This document shows positions 17,473 through 26,004 of a stretch of DNA of 64,000 nt, piece after piece (position 1 is the stretch's first letter; the number at the start of each line of letters is the position of its first letter). The translations under genes were made by a program, and so were the position numbers. Source of the stretch: Arenibacter sp. 6A1 (GTDB lineage: Bacteria > Bacteroidota > Bacteroidia > Flavobacteriales > Flavobacteriaceae); the NCBI RefSeq assembly GCF_012272855.1, contig NZ_JAAXCQ010000013.1, forward strand, positions 1 to 64,000, read 5' to 3'. Under the pieces are notes generated by a model, which saw nothing but the letters and a program-made list of their open reading frames with translations, was not told the DNA's origin and ran no database searches.

Positions 17473-17733
17473 ATGAGATTAACTTGGTCTACTTCTTCTT
17501 GGGAAGACTATTTGTTTTGGCAAAAAGTCGATAAGAAAATAGTAAAACGAATCAACGAACTTATTAGAAGTTGTATGCGGACACCTTTTGAAGGGATAGG
17601 AAAACCCGAAGCCTTGAAGGGAGATCTACAAGGTTATTGGTCAAGGCGAATTACAACAGAACATCGATTGGTCTACAAGTATGAAAATGAACAATTATGG
17701 ATAGCGGCTTGTCGTTATCATTATGGTAAATAA
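17473..17733 (+). CDS. yoeB: Txe/YoeB family addiction module toxin (mRNA endonuclease)
   Basis: An 86-residue RelE-fold toxin, close to the usual 84. It shows SSWEDYLFWQKVDKKIVKRI at the N-terminus, GKPEALKGDLQGYWSRRI with the catalytic-type Glu and Arg in the middle, and TTEHRLVYKYE, with the C-terminal CRYHYGK supplying the His-Tyr pair used in catalysis. YoeB cleaves mRNA in the ribosomal A site when YefM is degraded. All key residues are present, so the toxin should be active. It probably stabilises the cargo or the element. Confidence 0.93.
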   Translation: MRLTWSTSSWEDYLFWQKVDKKIVKRINELIRSCMRTPFEGIGKPEALKGDLQGYWSRRITTEHRLVYKYENEQLWIAACRYHYGK

Positions 17734-17887
17734 CCCCAACATACTTTCTTAACAAGCACAGGAGCCTTTAGGGAAAATTGTACCCATCACTGCTGAAAGA
17801 GTTGTTCAAGTATGGGGGCTACAAGAAGTAAAGATACTCAACCCTGGCTTCTCGGAGGGGCAACTTTAGTTAGGGGCGTTACTTTTT
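17734..17887. other. Short spacer with a broken coding-like frame
   Basis: Between yoeB and the lipoprotein gene, plus-strand bases about 17755-17869 read as QEPLGKIVPITAERVVQVWG followed by LQEVKILNPGFSEGQL and a stop, but with no start. It looks like the tail of a decayed gene; the family is not recognised. Confidence 0.3.
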
Positions 17888-18313
17888 TTATTCTTTGAAG
17901 TATTCAAATCGATATTCTCCATTTTTTAAAATTAAACTATCTTTAGTTAGTTTATCAATAATGTAGGTTTCATTGTCAATAAAGGATGTGCCATTTCCAA
18001 TACTTTCAACTGTGAAGGTGATTTTGTTTTCATTTACTTCCCAGGTTTTATAGAGTAAAGTTTTCATATTGTCAGAACTAGCGGAGCCATCTTTAAAAAG
18101 TGTGAAATGTAATGCAAATTCAGAATAGTCTTTCCAAGATCCGACAAGAAGTTCTTTATCTACAGTAGAATTATGTTTGTCTTCGTTTTGTATTTCAGAT
18201 GTGATTTCGCTTTCGGGGGTATTTTTTCTTTCGTTTCTACAAGAACCTAATAAGTGTATTCCAATTATAAATAGGATTTGAATTGCCCTTGTCTTGATTA
18301 TTAAATTTTTCAT
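17888..18313 (-). CDS. Lipoprotein of unknown function, lipocalin-like
   Basis: A 141-residue protein with a lipoprotein signal (hydrophobic IQILFIIGIHLLGSC; lipobox LGSC, Cys about residue 25). After a polar linker, the mature part (LLVGSWKDYSEFALHFTLFK, DGSASSD, TWEVNENKITFTVES, DSLILKNGEYRFEYFKE) has the GxW...F..DG pattern of small lipocalin-like beta-barrel lipoproteins of Bacteroidetes. It is transcribed against the toxin-antitoxin pair. No partner gene suggests a specific job. Confidence 0.7.
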   Translation of the reverse strand: MKNLIIKTRAIQILFIIGIHLLGSCRNERKNTPESEITSEIQNEDKHNSTVDKELLVGSWKDYSEFALHFTLFKDGSASSDNMKTLLYKTWEVNENKITFTVESIGNGTSFIDNETYIIDKLTKDSLILKNGEYRFEYFKE

Positions 18314-18809
18314 TGTTTTGTGACTATGTTAATATTGTTGTCGTTTTAACAGCTAAATTATTTTGATTGATCTTAAAAGGACGATGGCTAGTTATATTCA
18401 AATAATATAAAATGCATTTTGGGCAGCTATTTTACTAATACGATATGGTCATCTGCTTATAAATGTTAGATCCAATATTATTACAATTGTTAGGAAATAA
18501 AAAAGAAACCTTTAAATAAATTCATCATACTTTAAACCCAAAGGTTTATTAGGTTTCTAATTTAGCTTGTCAAAACAATTTTAAATTATTGAAACAGGGT
18601 GTATTAACATCGTATTATACAAGAACCACAAGCCCTCGCTCAAATCGAACTGAATTATTGATAAATTCTTCTTTTAATTTCAGGCCTATCCTCATTATAT
18701 ATCTTCAACTATATTGCACATTATTTATATGTAGATAGTTTGTTCTAAGACCTATTGAATAGGAAGGAATCGAAAATTAGGTGTAAGCGGCCCTTGAAGA
18801 TAAAGATTG
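18314..18809. other. Gene-free stretch between the cargo island and the PLD 3'-end repeat
   Basis: About 500 AT-rich bases holding the promoter of the minus-strand lipoprotein gene and the right edge of the cargo island. A loose inverted repeat (AAACCT near 18508 with AGGTTT near 18541) is present but weak. No RNA gene or open frame is convincing. Confidence 0.4.
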
Positions 18810-18915
18810 GAACTGGTCGCTGTATTTAAAACCCTGTTCTACAATGAAGATTACCAGGAAAAGAGCCTAGTAGAATGGGGAAGGGAACTGGATTTGGAGC
18901 CGGCGAATTGAGGGG
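18810..18915 (+). repeat. Orphan 3' end of a PLD-like gene, copy B of the 106-base repeat
   Basis: Reads in frame as ELVAVFKTLFYNEDYQEKS and LVEWGRELDLEPAN, stop: a copy of the C-terminus of the PLD-like protein encoded at 15595-16356. Eight of 106 bases differ, several of them changing residues. The upstream 2.2 kb are unrelated to the PLD gene. It is therefore not a fresh local duplication but the tail of a diverged PLD allele, probably brought in by recombination with a related element. Confidence 0.88.
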
Positions 18916-18985
18916 GGGCGTTAAATAAAAATTATTTGACTGATGTAGCTTAATGCAATAGAAAGAAAATTCAGAGACATCAATT

Positions 18986-19576
18986 TTATGCCAGATTTTT
19001 GAGGTTAATTCCAATAAAAGCATATAATATCATCTTGTATTTCTCCCCTAATTTAAGCCTTAGGATTCCGAAGGCTTTTGTAATTTGAGCTTCTACTGCT
19101 TTTATAGAAATATTTAGATGCTCTGATATCTCACGATTGGTGAGTCCATCTTTTTTACTCATAATAAAAATTTTCTTACATTTCGGGGGCAGGTTGTCAA
19201 TTTCTTTATTCATCACCTTAATCATTCGTTCTAGATCATTTTCATTTGTTTCTTCAACTATATTTGTTAAAAACTCAACATATTTTTTTTGTAAGAGCAT
19301 GGTAGATTTTTGCTGCTGATAATGATTTACAAATTCATTGTAAACGGATTTATATAAAAAACTTTCGATAGACAAATTAGGATTTAATGTTTTTCGAAAT
19401 TTCCAGGTATTTAGAAATACGTTTTGAACTATATCCTTGCCGGAATGGGGGTTTCCTGCCAAAGTGAGTGCATAGGCATATAGTCTTTTGTGATAGGTGT
19501 CCAACAATTGCATATAGGCTTTTTCGTTCCCTAGAATAAGCTGTTCCGTTAATTCTTTATTGTTATATGTCTTCAT
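18986..19576 (-). CDS. RNA polymerase ECF sigma factor (FecI-like), locus 1
   Basis: A 196-residue ECF sigma factor. The sigma-2 region (AYMQLLDTYHKRLYAYALTL ... KDIVQNVFLNTWKFR) and sigma-4 region (IDNLPPKCKKIFIMSKKDGL, then TNREISEHLNISIKAVEAQI) are both complete. The C-terminus adds a hydrophobic stretch (MILYAFIGINL). It is divergent from the fecR gene starting at 19695, the classic FecI/FecR arrangement of Bacteroidetes SusCD loci. It should direct polymerase to ECF-type promoters such as the site at 19649-19673 once FecR releases it. Confidence 0.93.
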   Translation of the reverse strand: MKTYNNKELTEQLILGNEKAYMQLLDTYHKRLYAYALTLAGNPHSGKDIVQNVFLNTWKFRKTLNPNLSIESFLYKSVYNEFVNHYQQQKSTMLLQKKYVEFLTNIVEETNENDLERMIKVMNKEIDNLPPKCKKIFIMSKKDGLTNREISEHLNISIKAVEAQITKAFGILRLKLGEKYKMILYAFIGINLKNLA

Positions 19577-19648
19577 TTATGCATTATTGTTTTTATAAAT
19601 AAAACTATGAATAATATAGATATAAAAAAAAATATTGCTAAAAAGGTA

Positions 19649-19673
19649 GGGTATTTGAAGTCTGCTCTGTATT
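19649..19673 (+). promoter_or_regulatory. ECF-type promoter-like site upstream of fecR 1
   Basis: GGGTA (19649-19653), a 14-base spacer and TGTATT (19668-19673), 21 bases before the fecR ATG. Three further sites in this window (41994, 46292, 57173) have the same GGGT(A/T) element and the same 14-base spacing, with CGTACC in place of TGTATT. This fits a -35/-10 pair read by an ECF sigma factor. The different -10 half may reflect the different sigma factor of this locus. Confidence 0.55.
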
Positions 19674-19694
19674 AATATAAAAGAACGGCATTAA

Positions 19695-20858
19695 ATGATT
19701 AACCGAGAAATTGAGAATATTATTACTAAGTATCTTTTTCAATCTGCTAATTCAGAAGAATTGGATAGGCTGAATATATGGATTCAATATCCAGGTAATG
19801 AGTTGATATTCAAAGATTATGTTAAAACCCATTTTGCGATTACCCTATCTATGAATGATCCAGAAATAGAGCAAATAAGAAAGAAGCTCCGCAAGGAGAT
19901 ACAAAAAGATAAAGATATATTGAACAAGTTTAAGCTTAAATCTATATTTAAGTATGCTGCAATTGCAGTTTTCTTTTTGGGAGTAGGGTACTATTTTCAA
20001 CATGCGTTAGTCGAAACCATTCCAGTCAATAAAATAACTCCTAATGTAGATGCTATAACCTTGGAACTTGGCGACGGAGGTATTGAGGTTATTTCTGAAG
20101 ACGGAAATTCAAAAGTATTAAACTCTGAAGGAGATATTATTGGTTTACAACAGGGAGAAAAACTGGTCTATGAGGAAAACACTACAGAAAGAGAAATAAG
20201 CTATAATACATTAAGTGTTCCTAGGGGTAAACAGTTTTCTATTAAATTGTCAGATGGTACCCAAGTGTATTTAAATGCAGAGAGCTCCATTAAGTATCCT
20301 ACAACCTTTTTACCTAAAGAGCAACGGAAAGTTTTTTTAACAGGAGAGGCGTTTTTTGAAGTAGCTCATGATTCAAATAGACCTTTTATAATAAATGCGC
20401 AACAACTGGAGGTTATGGTTTATGGAACCACTTTTAATGTTGCCAATTATCCCGAGGACGAATCAACTGAAGTTGTGCTCCTAAAAGGTTCTGTAAGTCT
20501 TTTGGATAAATCAAAGCATGCTGATTCAAAGGATGAGATTTTTCTAGAGCCAGGATTTAAAGGGAGTTTTAAAAAAGAAGATGGTTCAATTATTAAAGAA
20601 AAGGTTAACACATCTATTTATACGTCTTGGAAAAATGGAAATTTGGTGTTTAGAGAACTTTCGTTTGAAAAAATTATTCAAAAGCTTGAACGACATTATA
20701 ATGTAAATATAATCAACAACAATAAAAAATTGGCAAATGAAAGCTTTAATGCCACTATTGAAACACAGCATGAAACCATTGAACAAGTTCTTAACTACTT
20801 TAATAAAGTGTATCAAATAGAATATATAATAGTTGAAAATAAAATTATAATAAATTAA
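19695..20858 (+). CDS. FecR family anti-sigma factor, locus 1
   Basis: A 387-residue membrane regulator. A cytoplasmic N-terminus (about 85 residues) that would bind the sigma factor precedes one transmembrane helix (SIFKYAAIAVFFLGVGYYF). The periplasmic part has a FecR domain (TLSVPRGKQFSIKLSDGTQV, YLNAESSIKYP, KVFLTGEAFFEVAH, EVVLLKGSV) and a C-terminal DUF4974 domain (NLVFRELSFEKIIQKLERHY). It relays ligand occupancy of the SusC receptor, whose STN domain contacts this part, to the ECF sigma factor encoded divergently. susC starts 167 bases downstream. Confidence 0.93.
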   Translation: MINREIENIITKYLFQSANSEELDRLNIWIQYPGNELIFKDYVKTHFAITLSMNDPEIEQIRKKLRKEIQKDKDILNKFKLKSIFKYAAIAVFFLGVGYYFQHALVETIPVNKITPNVDAITLELGDGGIEVISEDGNSKVLNSEGDIIGLQQGEKLVYEENTTEREISYNTLSVPRGKQFSIKLSDGTQVYLNAESSIKYPTTFLPKEQRKVFLTGEAFFEVAHDSNRPFIINAQQLEVMVYGTTFNVANYPEDESTEVVLLKGSVSLLDKSKHADSKDEIFLEPGFKGSFKKEDGSIIKEKVNTSIYTSWKNGNLVFRELSFEKIIQKLERHYNVNIINNNKKLANESFNATIETQHETIEQVLNYFNKVYQIEYIIVENKIIIN

Positions 20859-20914
20859 ATAAAACGCCCATGATATAAACTCAATGTAAAAAACTAATTC
20901 ACATTATAATAATA

Positions 20915-20934
20915 ATGAAATTTTAAAATTTCAT
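20915..20934. promoter_or_regulatory. Perfect 20-base AT-rich palindrome between fecR and susC
   Basis: ATGAAATTTTAAAATTTCAT is fully self-complementary. It lies 6 bases before the conserved hairpin at 20941. It could be an operator or a cruciform/hairpin in the transcript. No equivalent palindrome is seen in locus 2, so its role may be specific to locus 1. Confidence 0.4.
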
Positions 20935-20940
20935 TTAAAG

Positions 20941-20972
20941 AAATCGGGAAATGCTGTAACATCCCCCGATTT
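20941..20972 (+). promoter_or_regulatory. Conserved leader hairpin upstream of susC 1
   Basis: AAATCGGG pairs with CCCGATTT around a loop containing ATGCTGTAACAT. The same element, with matching loop bases (GAAAYGCT...AACAT...CCCCG), occurs between fecR and susC in locus 2 at 47561-47595. Conservation of both stem and loop between two otherwise divergent intergenic regions suggests a functional RNA or DNA element of the susC transcript. A terminator reading is weak because no T run follows. Confidence 0.55.
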
Positions 20973-21025
20973 TATAAAGTGATTAAACCAAAATTAAGTA
21001 TAACCACTACCAAACATTCAAAATT

Positions 21026-24000
21026 ATGAAAAAACCACCAAAGTCAGGGGAGTTTTTCCCTTGGTGCTTAAATTTAAATTTAAAAATGAAGTTATCACTT
21101 CTTTTTTTAATGACCGTATCCTTTGTAATGCAGGCAAATTCGACATATTCTCAGAAGACCAAAATTTCATTGGATTTCGGAAATGTGGCCATAGGTACTG
21201 TTATTGACGAAATTGAGAATAAGACCGAATTCAAGTTTATTTTTAATACAAAAACATTAGACTTGAAGAGGAAAGTATCTATAAAAGTTAAAAAAGCTTC
21301 ATTAGAAAAAATTTTAGAGTTGCTTTTAACTGAGACAGATATTTCTTACGAACTTGATGATAGAAAAATCTTTTTGAAAAGAAGTAAGAAGATTAAAGAA
21401 CTGAATATAAGTGAATCTCCTGACGAGTTAAAGAATCTACAATTTCAAATCACAGGTGTTATTACCGATACTCAGGGACTGCCTTTACCAGGAGCGAGTA
21501 TTGTTGAAAAAGGAACAACCAATGGTACGCAGTCTGATTTTGATGGGAATTTCACTATTGTTCTGAATAAAAAGAAATCAATCCTAGTATTCTCTTACGT
21601 CGGTTTTGCTACTAAGGAAATTAATGTGAGTGATCAATCTACTGTTAATGTTATATTAGAGGAAAGTGCAGCTGGTCTTGATGAAGTGGTTGTTGTAGGG
21701 TATGGTTCTCAGCGAAAAAGCGACTTAACGGGGGCAATAACATCCCTAAGTACGGAAGATCTAACTTCTGGAGGGACAGTTAGCAACGTGGCTCAAGCGA
21801 TGCAAGGTAGGGCGGCCGGTGTTGTGGTTACTCAAAATTCAAAGGCGCCAGGCGGAAGTATGTCTATAAGAATCAGGGGGTCGAATTCTGTAAGTAGTAC
21901 CAATGAACCATTATATGTAGTTGATGGATTTCCTACTGATAATGGAATTAATATTAATCCAGAGGACGTGGCTTCTCTGGAAATATTAAAAGATGCTTCT
22001 GCAACTGCAATTTATGGTTCTAGAGGAGCCAATGGAGTTGTCATGATAACAACTAAAAGAGGAAAAGCAGGACAAGGAGATGTTTCAATTAGCGCATACA
22101 CAAGTACTCAAAATGTAATCAATCCATTTAATATGTTGAATGGTAAAGAGTACATGTTATTGGCTAATGATCTTTACAAAGAGATTTCGGGACAAGAGAA
22201 TCAGGAAAATGGAGCTTATACTCCATCTCAATTACAGTCGGATGTGAATACTGATTGGGTTGATGTGGCGACAAGAAATAGTATGGTTCATAACTATAGT
22301 TTGCAGATAACTGGAGGTAGTGAAAAAACGAAGGTGCTTACAAGTATTGGTTATTTTGATCAAGGTGGTGTCTTGAAGAATACCAGTTTTTCTCGATTCT
22401 CCGGAAGGGTGAATATAGATCATCAAGTTAATGAGTACATCAAATCTGGAGTGTCCATAATGGCACAGAGGGAAAAATCAAACTATCAGATATATGATGG
22501 GAATATCTTAAATTCTAATGTCCTGTATAGTATTCTTACATATGATCCAACGGTTCCGGTTTATAATGCAGATGGTTCATTTGCAAGGCCCCCTGGAGGA
22601 AGAGGAGATAACCCTTTGGCAAATTTAGATGCTAGACAAAATGATTTGCAAAAAGATACATTTAACGGTTCAATGTATTTGGAGTTCTTGTTAGCAGAAG
22701 GATTAAAGGCTAGAATTAACGGAGGTACAGAAATAAGACATGATCAATTAGGGGGATATCTATCAAAGGAATCTTATCAAGGAGGAATTGACGATGGGGT
22801 CGCAAATGTTTCTGACTTTTCATTAACTCATAATTTGATTGATATGTTTCTTACATATGATAGATCATTAGATAAACATGTAATTCAATTAATGGGGGGG
22901 TATTCTTATGAGAAATATATTAATGAAAGAAAAGGGGTAAATGTTTATGGCTTTTCGACAGATTTGTTTGGGTTTAATAATCTAGGAGCAGCATCCACTA
23001 TATCTGGAGTTTCATCTGGGAAATCTGAAAACCTTTTAGTGTCTTTCTTTGGGAGGGCCAATTACTCCTTTGATACTAAGTATCTATTTACATTCACTAT
23101 AAGAGGTGACGGTTCTTCAAGATTTGGAGAAGATAATAAATGGGGTGTATTTCCATCAGGATCTTTTGCATGGAGAGTTATTAATGAACAATTCATGAAA
23201 GACCAAGATATATTTTCTGACCTGAAGGTTAGGACAGGATATGGTAAAACCGGTAACGAAAGAATTGGTAACTACGCTTCGTATGGTTTAATTTCTAATG
23301 CTAAATATACTTTTGATGGTGTTAACAATAATTCAGGCACATATTTAAATAGTAATTCTCCAGAAAACAGTAGCTTAAAATGGGAGACAACCGATCAATA
23401 CAATGTTGGAGTAGATTTTAGTCTTTTCAATAGTCGATTAAGATTTAACCTTGAAGGGTACTACAAAAAGACGGACAATCTGTTGATAAATGTAAACCTT
23501 CCTATGTATTCAGGTTATACTTCGGGGTTAAGCAACGTTGGTGCTATAGAAAATAAAGGATTTGAGTTTGGAGTGGAATCAAGAAACATTGCAACTGAGG
23601 ATTTCACTTGGAACACTTCATTAAATTTTGCCGTAAATAGAAATAAAGTTTTAACACTAGGTGATCAAAGTGAAATTTTATTGACATCATCCAAGCCAAT
23701 TGGAAACGTGTCAGAAGAAGCCTTTGCAATAATTCGTGAGGGAGAACCATTAGGGTCATTGTTTGGTTATAAATATACCGGTATTCTTCAAGAAGGTGAG
23801 TCTTATTCTCCTCAACCTAATGCTTTGCCAGGTGACCCAAAGTTTGAGGATGTGAATAAGGATGGTTTGATTACGTCTGCTGACCGAGCTATAATAGGGT
23901 CTGCATATCCTAAATTGAATTTTGGATTCACTAATAGCTTGACTTTTAACGGTTTTGATTTGTCGGTGTTTTTATATGGGAAATTAGGAAATGATTTGTT

Positions 24001-24427
24001 GAATATGACTAGAATGAATCTAGAGTGGAACAGGACAGAAGAATCGTTGGATCGATGGACTCCTTCGAATCAAGATGCGAGCATACCTAGAAATGGATTC
24101 TTTTACTCTCAATATGGAGGTTATATCAACTCTCATTTTATTGAAGATGCTTCATTTCTGCGTTTGAAAAATGCCACTTTAGGATACAATGTGCCTTTTA
24201 AATCTGAGGTAATTAAAACTTTTAGACTATATGTAATGGCAGAGAATCTATTAACAATTTCTGGCTATTCAGGATGGGATCCAGAAGTGGATACGAAAGG
24301 TTATGAAAATGACAACTTGGTTAAATATGGAGGTAATGCACAATCTGCGAATGCAGGTTCCGGATTGGATTTTAACTCCTACCCAACTATGAGGTCCTTT
24401 ACTTTTGGAGTGAATGCTAAATTTTAA
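21026..24427 (+). CDS. SusC/RagA family TonB-dependent outer-membrane transporter with STN domain, locus 1
   Basis: A 1133-residue receptor. A signal peptide (MKLSLLFLMTVSFVMQANS, after a basic extension) is followed by an STN signalling domain (about 45-125: ISLDFGNVAIGTVIDEIENK) and a carboxypeptidase-regulatory-like domain (GVITDTQGLPLPGASIVEKG). The plug starts with DEVVVVGYGSQRKSDLTGAI and contains LEILKDASATAIYGSRGANG, and the long C-terminal beta-barrel ends RSFTFGVNAKF. The STN domain shows that it signals to the FecR protein encoded just upstream. It imports the oligomer bound by the SusD lipoprotein encoded 11 bases downstream. Confidence 0.95.
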   Translation: MKKPPKSGEFFPWCLNLNLKMKLSLLFLMTVSFVMQANSTYSQKTKISLDFGNVAIGTVIDEIENKTEFKFIFNTKTLDLKRKVSIKVKKASLEKILELLLTETDISYELDDRKIFLKRSKKIKELNISESPDELKNLQFQITGVITDTQGLPLPGASIVEKGTTNGTQSDFDGNFTIVLNKKKSILVFSYVGFATKEINVSDQSTVNVILEESAAGLDEVVVVGYGSQRKSDLTGAITSLSTEDLTSGGTVSNVAQAMQGRAAGVVVTQNSKAPGGSMSIRIRGSNSVSSTNEPLYVVDGFPTDNGININPEDVASLEILKDASATAIYGSRGANGVVMITTKRGKAGQGDVSISAYTSTQNVINPFNMLNGKEYMLLANDLYKEISGQENQENGAYTPSQLQSDVNTDWVDVATRNSMVHNYSLQITGGSEKTKVLTSIGYFDQGGVLKNTSFSRFSGRVNIDHQVNEYIKSGVSIMAQREKSNYQIYDGNILNSNVLYSILTYDPTVPVYNADGSFARPPGGRGDNPLANLDARQNDLQKDTFNGSMYLEFLLAEGLKARINGGTEIRHDQLGGYLSKESYQGGIDDGVANVSDFSLTHNLIDMFLTYDRSLDKHVIQLMGGYSYEKYINERKGVNVYGFSTDLFGFNNLGAASTISGVSSGKSENLLVSFFGRANYSFDTKYLFTFTIRGDGSSRFGEDNKWGVFPSGSFAWRVINEQFMKDQDIFSDLKVRTGYGKTGNERIGNYASYGLISNAKYTFDGVNNNSGTYLNSNSPENSSLKWETTDQYNVGVDFSLFNSRLRFNLEGYYKKTDNLLINVNLPMYSGYTSGLSNVGAIENKGFEFGVESRNIATEDFTWNTSLNFAVNRNKVLTLGDQSEILLTSSKPIGNVSEEAFAIIREGEPLGSLFGYKYTGILQEGESYSPQPNALPGDPKFEDVNKDGLITSADRAIIGSAYPKLNFGFTNSLTFNGFDLSVFLYGKLGNDLLNMTRMNLEWNRTEESLDRWTPSNQDASIPRNGFFYSQYGGYINSHFIEDASFLRLKNATLGYNVPFKSEVIKTFRLYVMAENLLTISGYSGWDPEVDTKGYENDNLVKYGGNAQSANAGSGLDFNSYPTMRSFTFGVNAKF

Positions 24428-24438
24428 AAAAGAAAGAA

Positions 24439-25989
24439 ATGATAAATTATAGAATAGTTAAGAATTTTGCTGCTACAGTTGTATTTGGACTGTTGTTTAC
24501 AGGTTGTACAGACTTAGAGCCAGAACTATATAGTGATTTAACTACTAAGAACGCTTATAGTACGGAAAGCGATATTGATGCTGCGTTAACTGGCACATAT
24601 TCTCAGTTGAATCCTTATCCTGGAGATGCCTACCTTTATTATGCTGGTTACTTAGTGATGATTTCTGATTATGCCACAGATATGGGATTTTCTACTGCCG
24701 CAGGAGACCCAACCAAAATGAGTAATTTCACCTATGACGATAATAATAGATACTTCCGTTTAAATTGGAGAAGCATGTATCAGGTTATTAGTAATGTCAA
24801 CATACTCTTGTCTAAAATTGATGATGTTGCCATGGATGAGACTAAGAAAAATCAAATTAAAGGGCAGGCACGATTTTTACGGGCTTTAGCATATCGCGAT
24901 CTAACCGATTCTTGGGGACCTGTTCCTTTGATTACCAGTGCAGAAAATCCAACCGAGAGTGAAAATTTGCCACTTGCTCCGGTCTCTGAAGTAGATGCTT
25001 TAATTATTGAGGATTGTCAATTTGCAGCAGAGCATTTGCCTGAACAGTGGGATCCTGAATATGGAATCGGAAGGGCTTCTAAAGGAGCGGCTCTTACACT
25101 TGCAGGTAAAGTATATATGCGTTCACACGACTATTCCAATGCTAAAATTTATATAGATCAAGTGTTAAAACTTAGGGATAAAGGAGTTTATAGCTTAAAT
25201 CCTGATTTCAAGAATGAATGGTCAGAAAGTAATAAAATGGATATGGGACTTATATTCGGAATATTACATGAAGCTTCTCAAAATGGCGGGGAGATCACAA
25301 ATCATTTTGGACCGAGTGATCATAAAATTGTTCAGAACAGATGGCAATATTATGCCGTTTCACTTCCTTTTTGGAGAAAGTATTCAGATTTAGATCCTCG
25401 AAAAGATTTTTTCTATTTCAACTACGAAGGTGCCTCGCCTAGGGATGGTAGTACTTCAAGTGGTTTTTATTATAAAATTCCGGAAGTTGGAGAAACAGCA
25501 CCTCCTAATGACACTACAAGATTGCTTCAAAATGTTGCTACCAAAAAATATTCACATGAAATGATCTCAAATTCATATCTAGATGGTAGGACTATTCAGG
25601 TTTTTAGAATGGCAGATGTTATTCTATGTAAAGCCGAAATAGAGAATGCACTTTCAGGACCAGCTGCTGGATTACCTTATTTAAATGAAGTAAGAATACG
25701 TGCTGGTGCACCTGCTTATGGAAGTAGTTCAGAGTTCCCGGTACCAGCTACACAAGACGACATGATAAATGCTCTAGTAGATGAGAGAGGATATGAATTG
25801 GTTTTTGAATATCATCGAAGACCAGATTTAATACGCCTAGGTAAGTATGTAGAAATATCTAACGCTTATTTGACTGAAAGAGGGTTGGCACCAATTGTTA
25901 CACCGAACATGCGCTATTTCCCATATCCTTTAGAAGAGGCTTTGATTCATGATGAAATGCAAGCAGAAAACGTAATTAGATTGCCGTAA
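24439..25989 (+). CDS. SusD/RagB family nutrient-binding outer-membrane lipoprotein, locus 1
   Basis: A 516-residue surface lipoprotein with lipobox LFTGC (Cys about 23). Typical SusD elements follow: DLTTKNAYSTESDIDAALTG at the N-terminus, KNQIKGQARFLRALAYRDLT with the family's W/GP segment (DSWGPVPLI), a TPR-like middle, RMADVILCKAEIENALSG, and the end LVDERGYELVFEYHRRPDLI with PYPLEEALIHDEMQ. It forms the lid of the SusC channel encoded upstream. The ligand cannot be read from sequence. Confidence 0.95.
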   Translation: MINYRIVKNFAATVVFGLLFTGCTDLEPELYSDLTTKNAYSTESDIDAALTGTYSQLNPYPGDAYLYYAGYLVMISDYATDMGFSTAAGDPTKMSNFTYDDNNRYFRLNWRSMYQVISNVNILLSKIDDVAMDETKKNQIKGQARFLRALAYRDLTDSWGPVPLITSAENPTESENLPLAPVSEVDALIIEDCQFAAEHLPEQWDPEYGIGRASKGAALTLAGKVYMRSHDYSNAKIYIDQVLKLRDKGVYSLNPDFKNEWSESNKMDMGLIFGILHEASQNGGEITNHFGPSDHKIVQNRWQYYAVSLPFWRKYSDLDPRKDFFYFNYEGASPRDGSTSSGFYYKIPEVGETAPPNDTTRLLQNVATKKYSHEMISNSYLDGRTIQVFRMADVILCKAEIENALSGPAAGLPYLNEVRIRAGAPAYGSSSEFPVPATQDDMINALVDERGYELVFEYHRRPDLIRLGKYVEISNAYLTERGLAPIVTPNMRYFPYPLEEALIHDEMQAENVIRLP

Positions 25990-26004
25990 TTTAAAAATGA
26001 AGGA

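Noticed and set aside
20941-20972. Reading the fecR-susC hairpin simply as a terminator
   Set aside because: There is no T tract after the stem (TTTTATAAAG only), and the loop bases are conserved in locus 2, which a terminator would not need.
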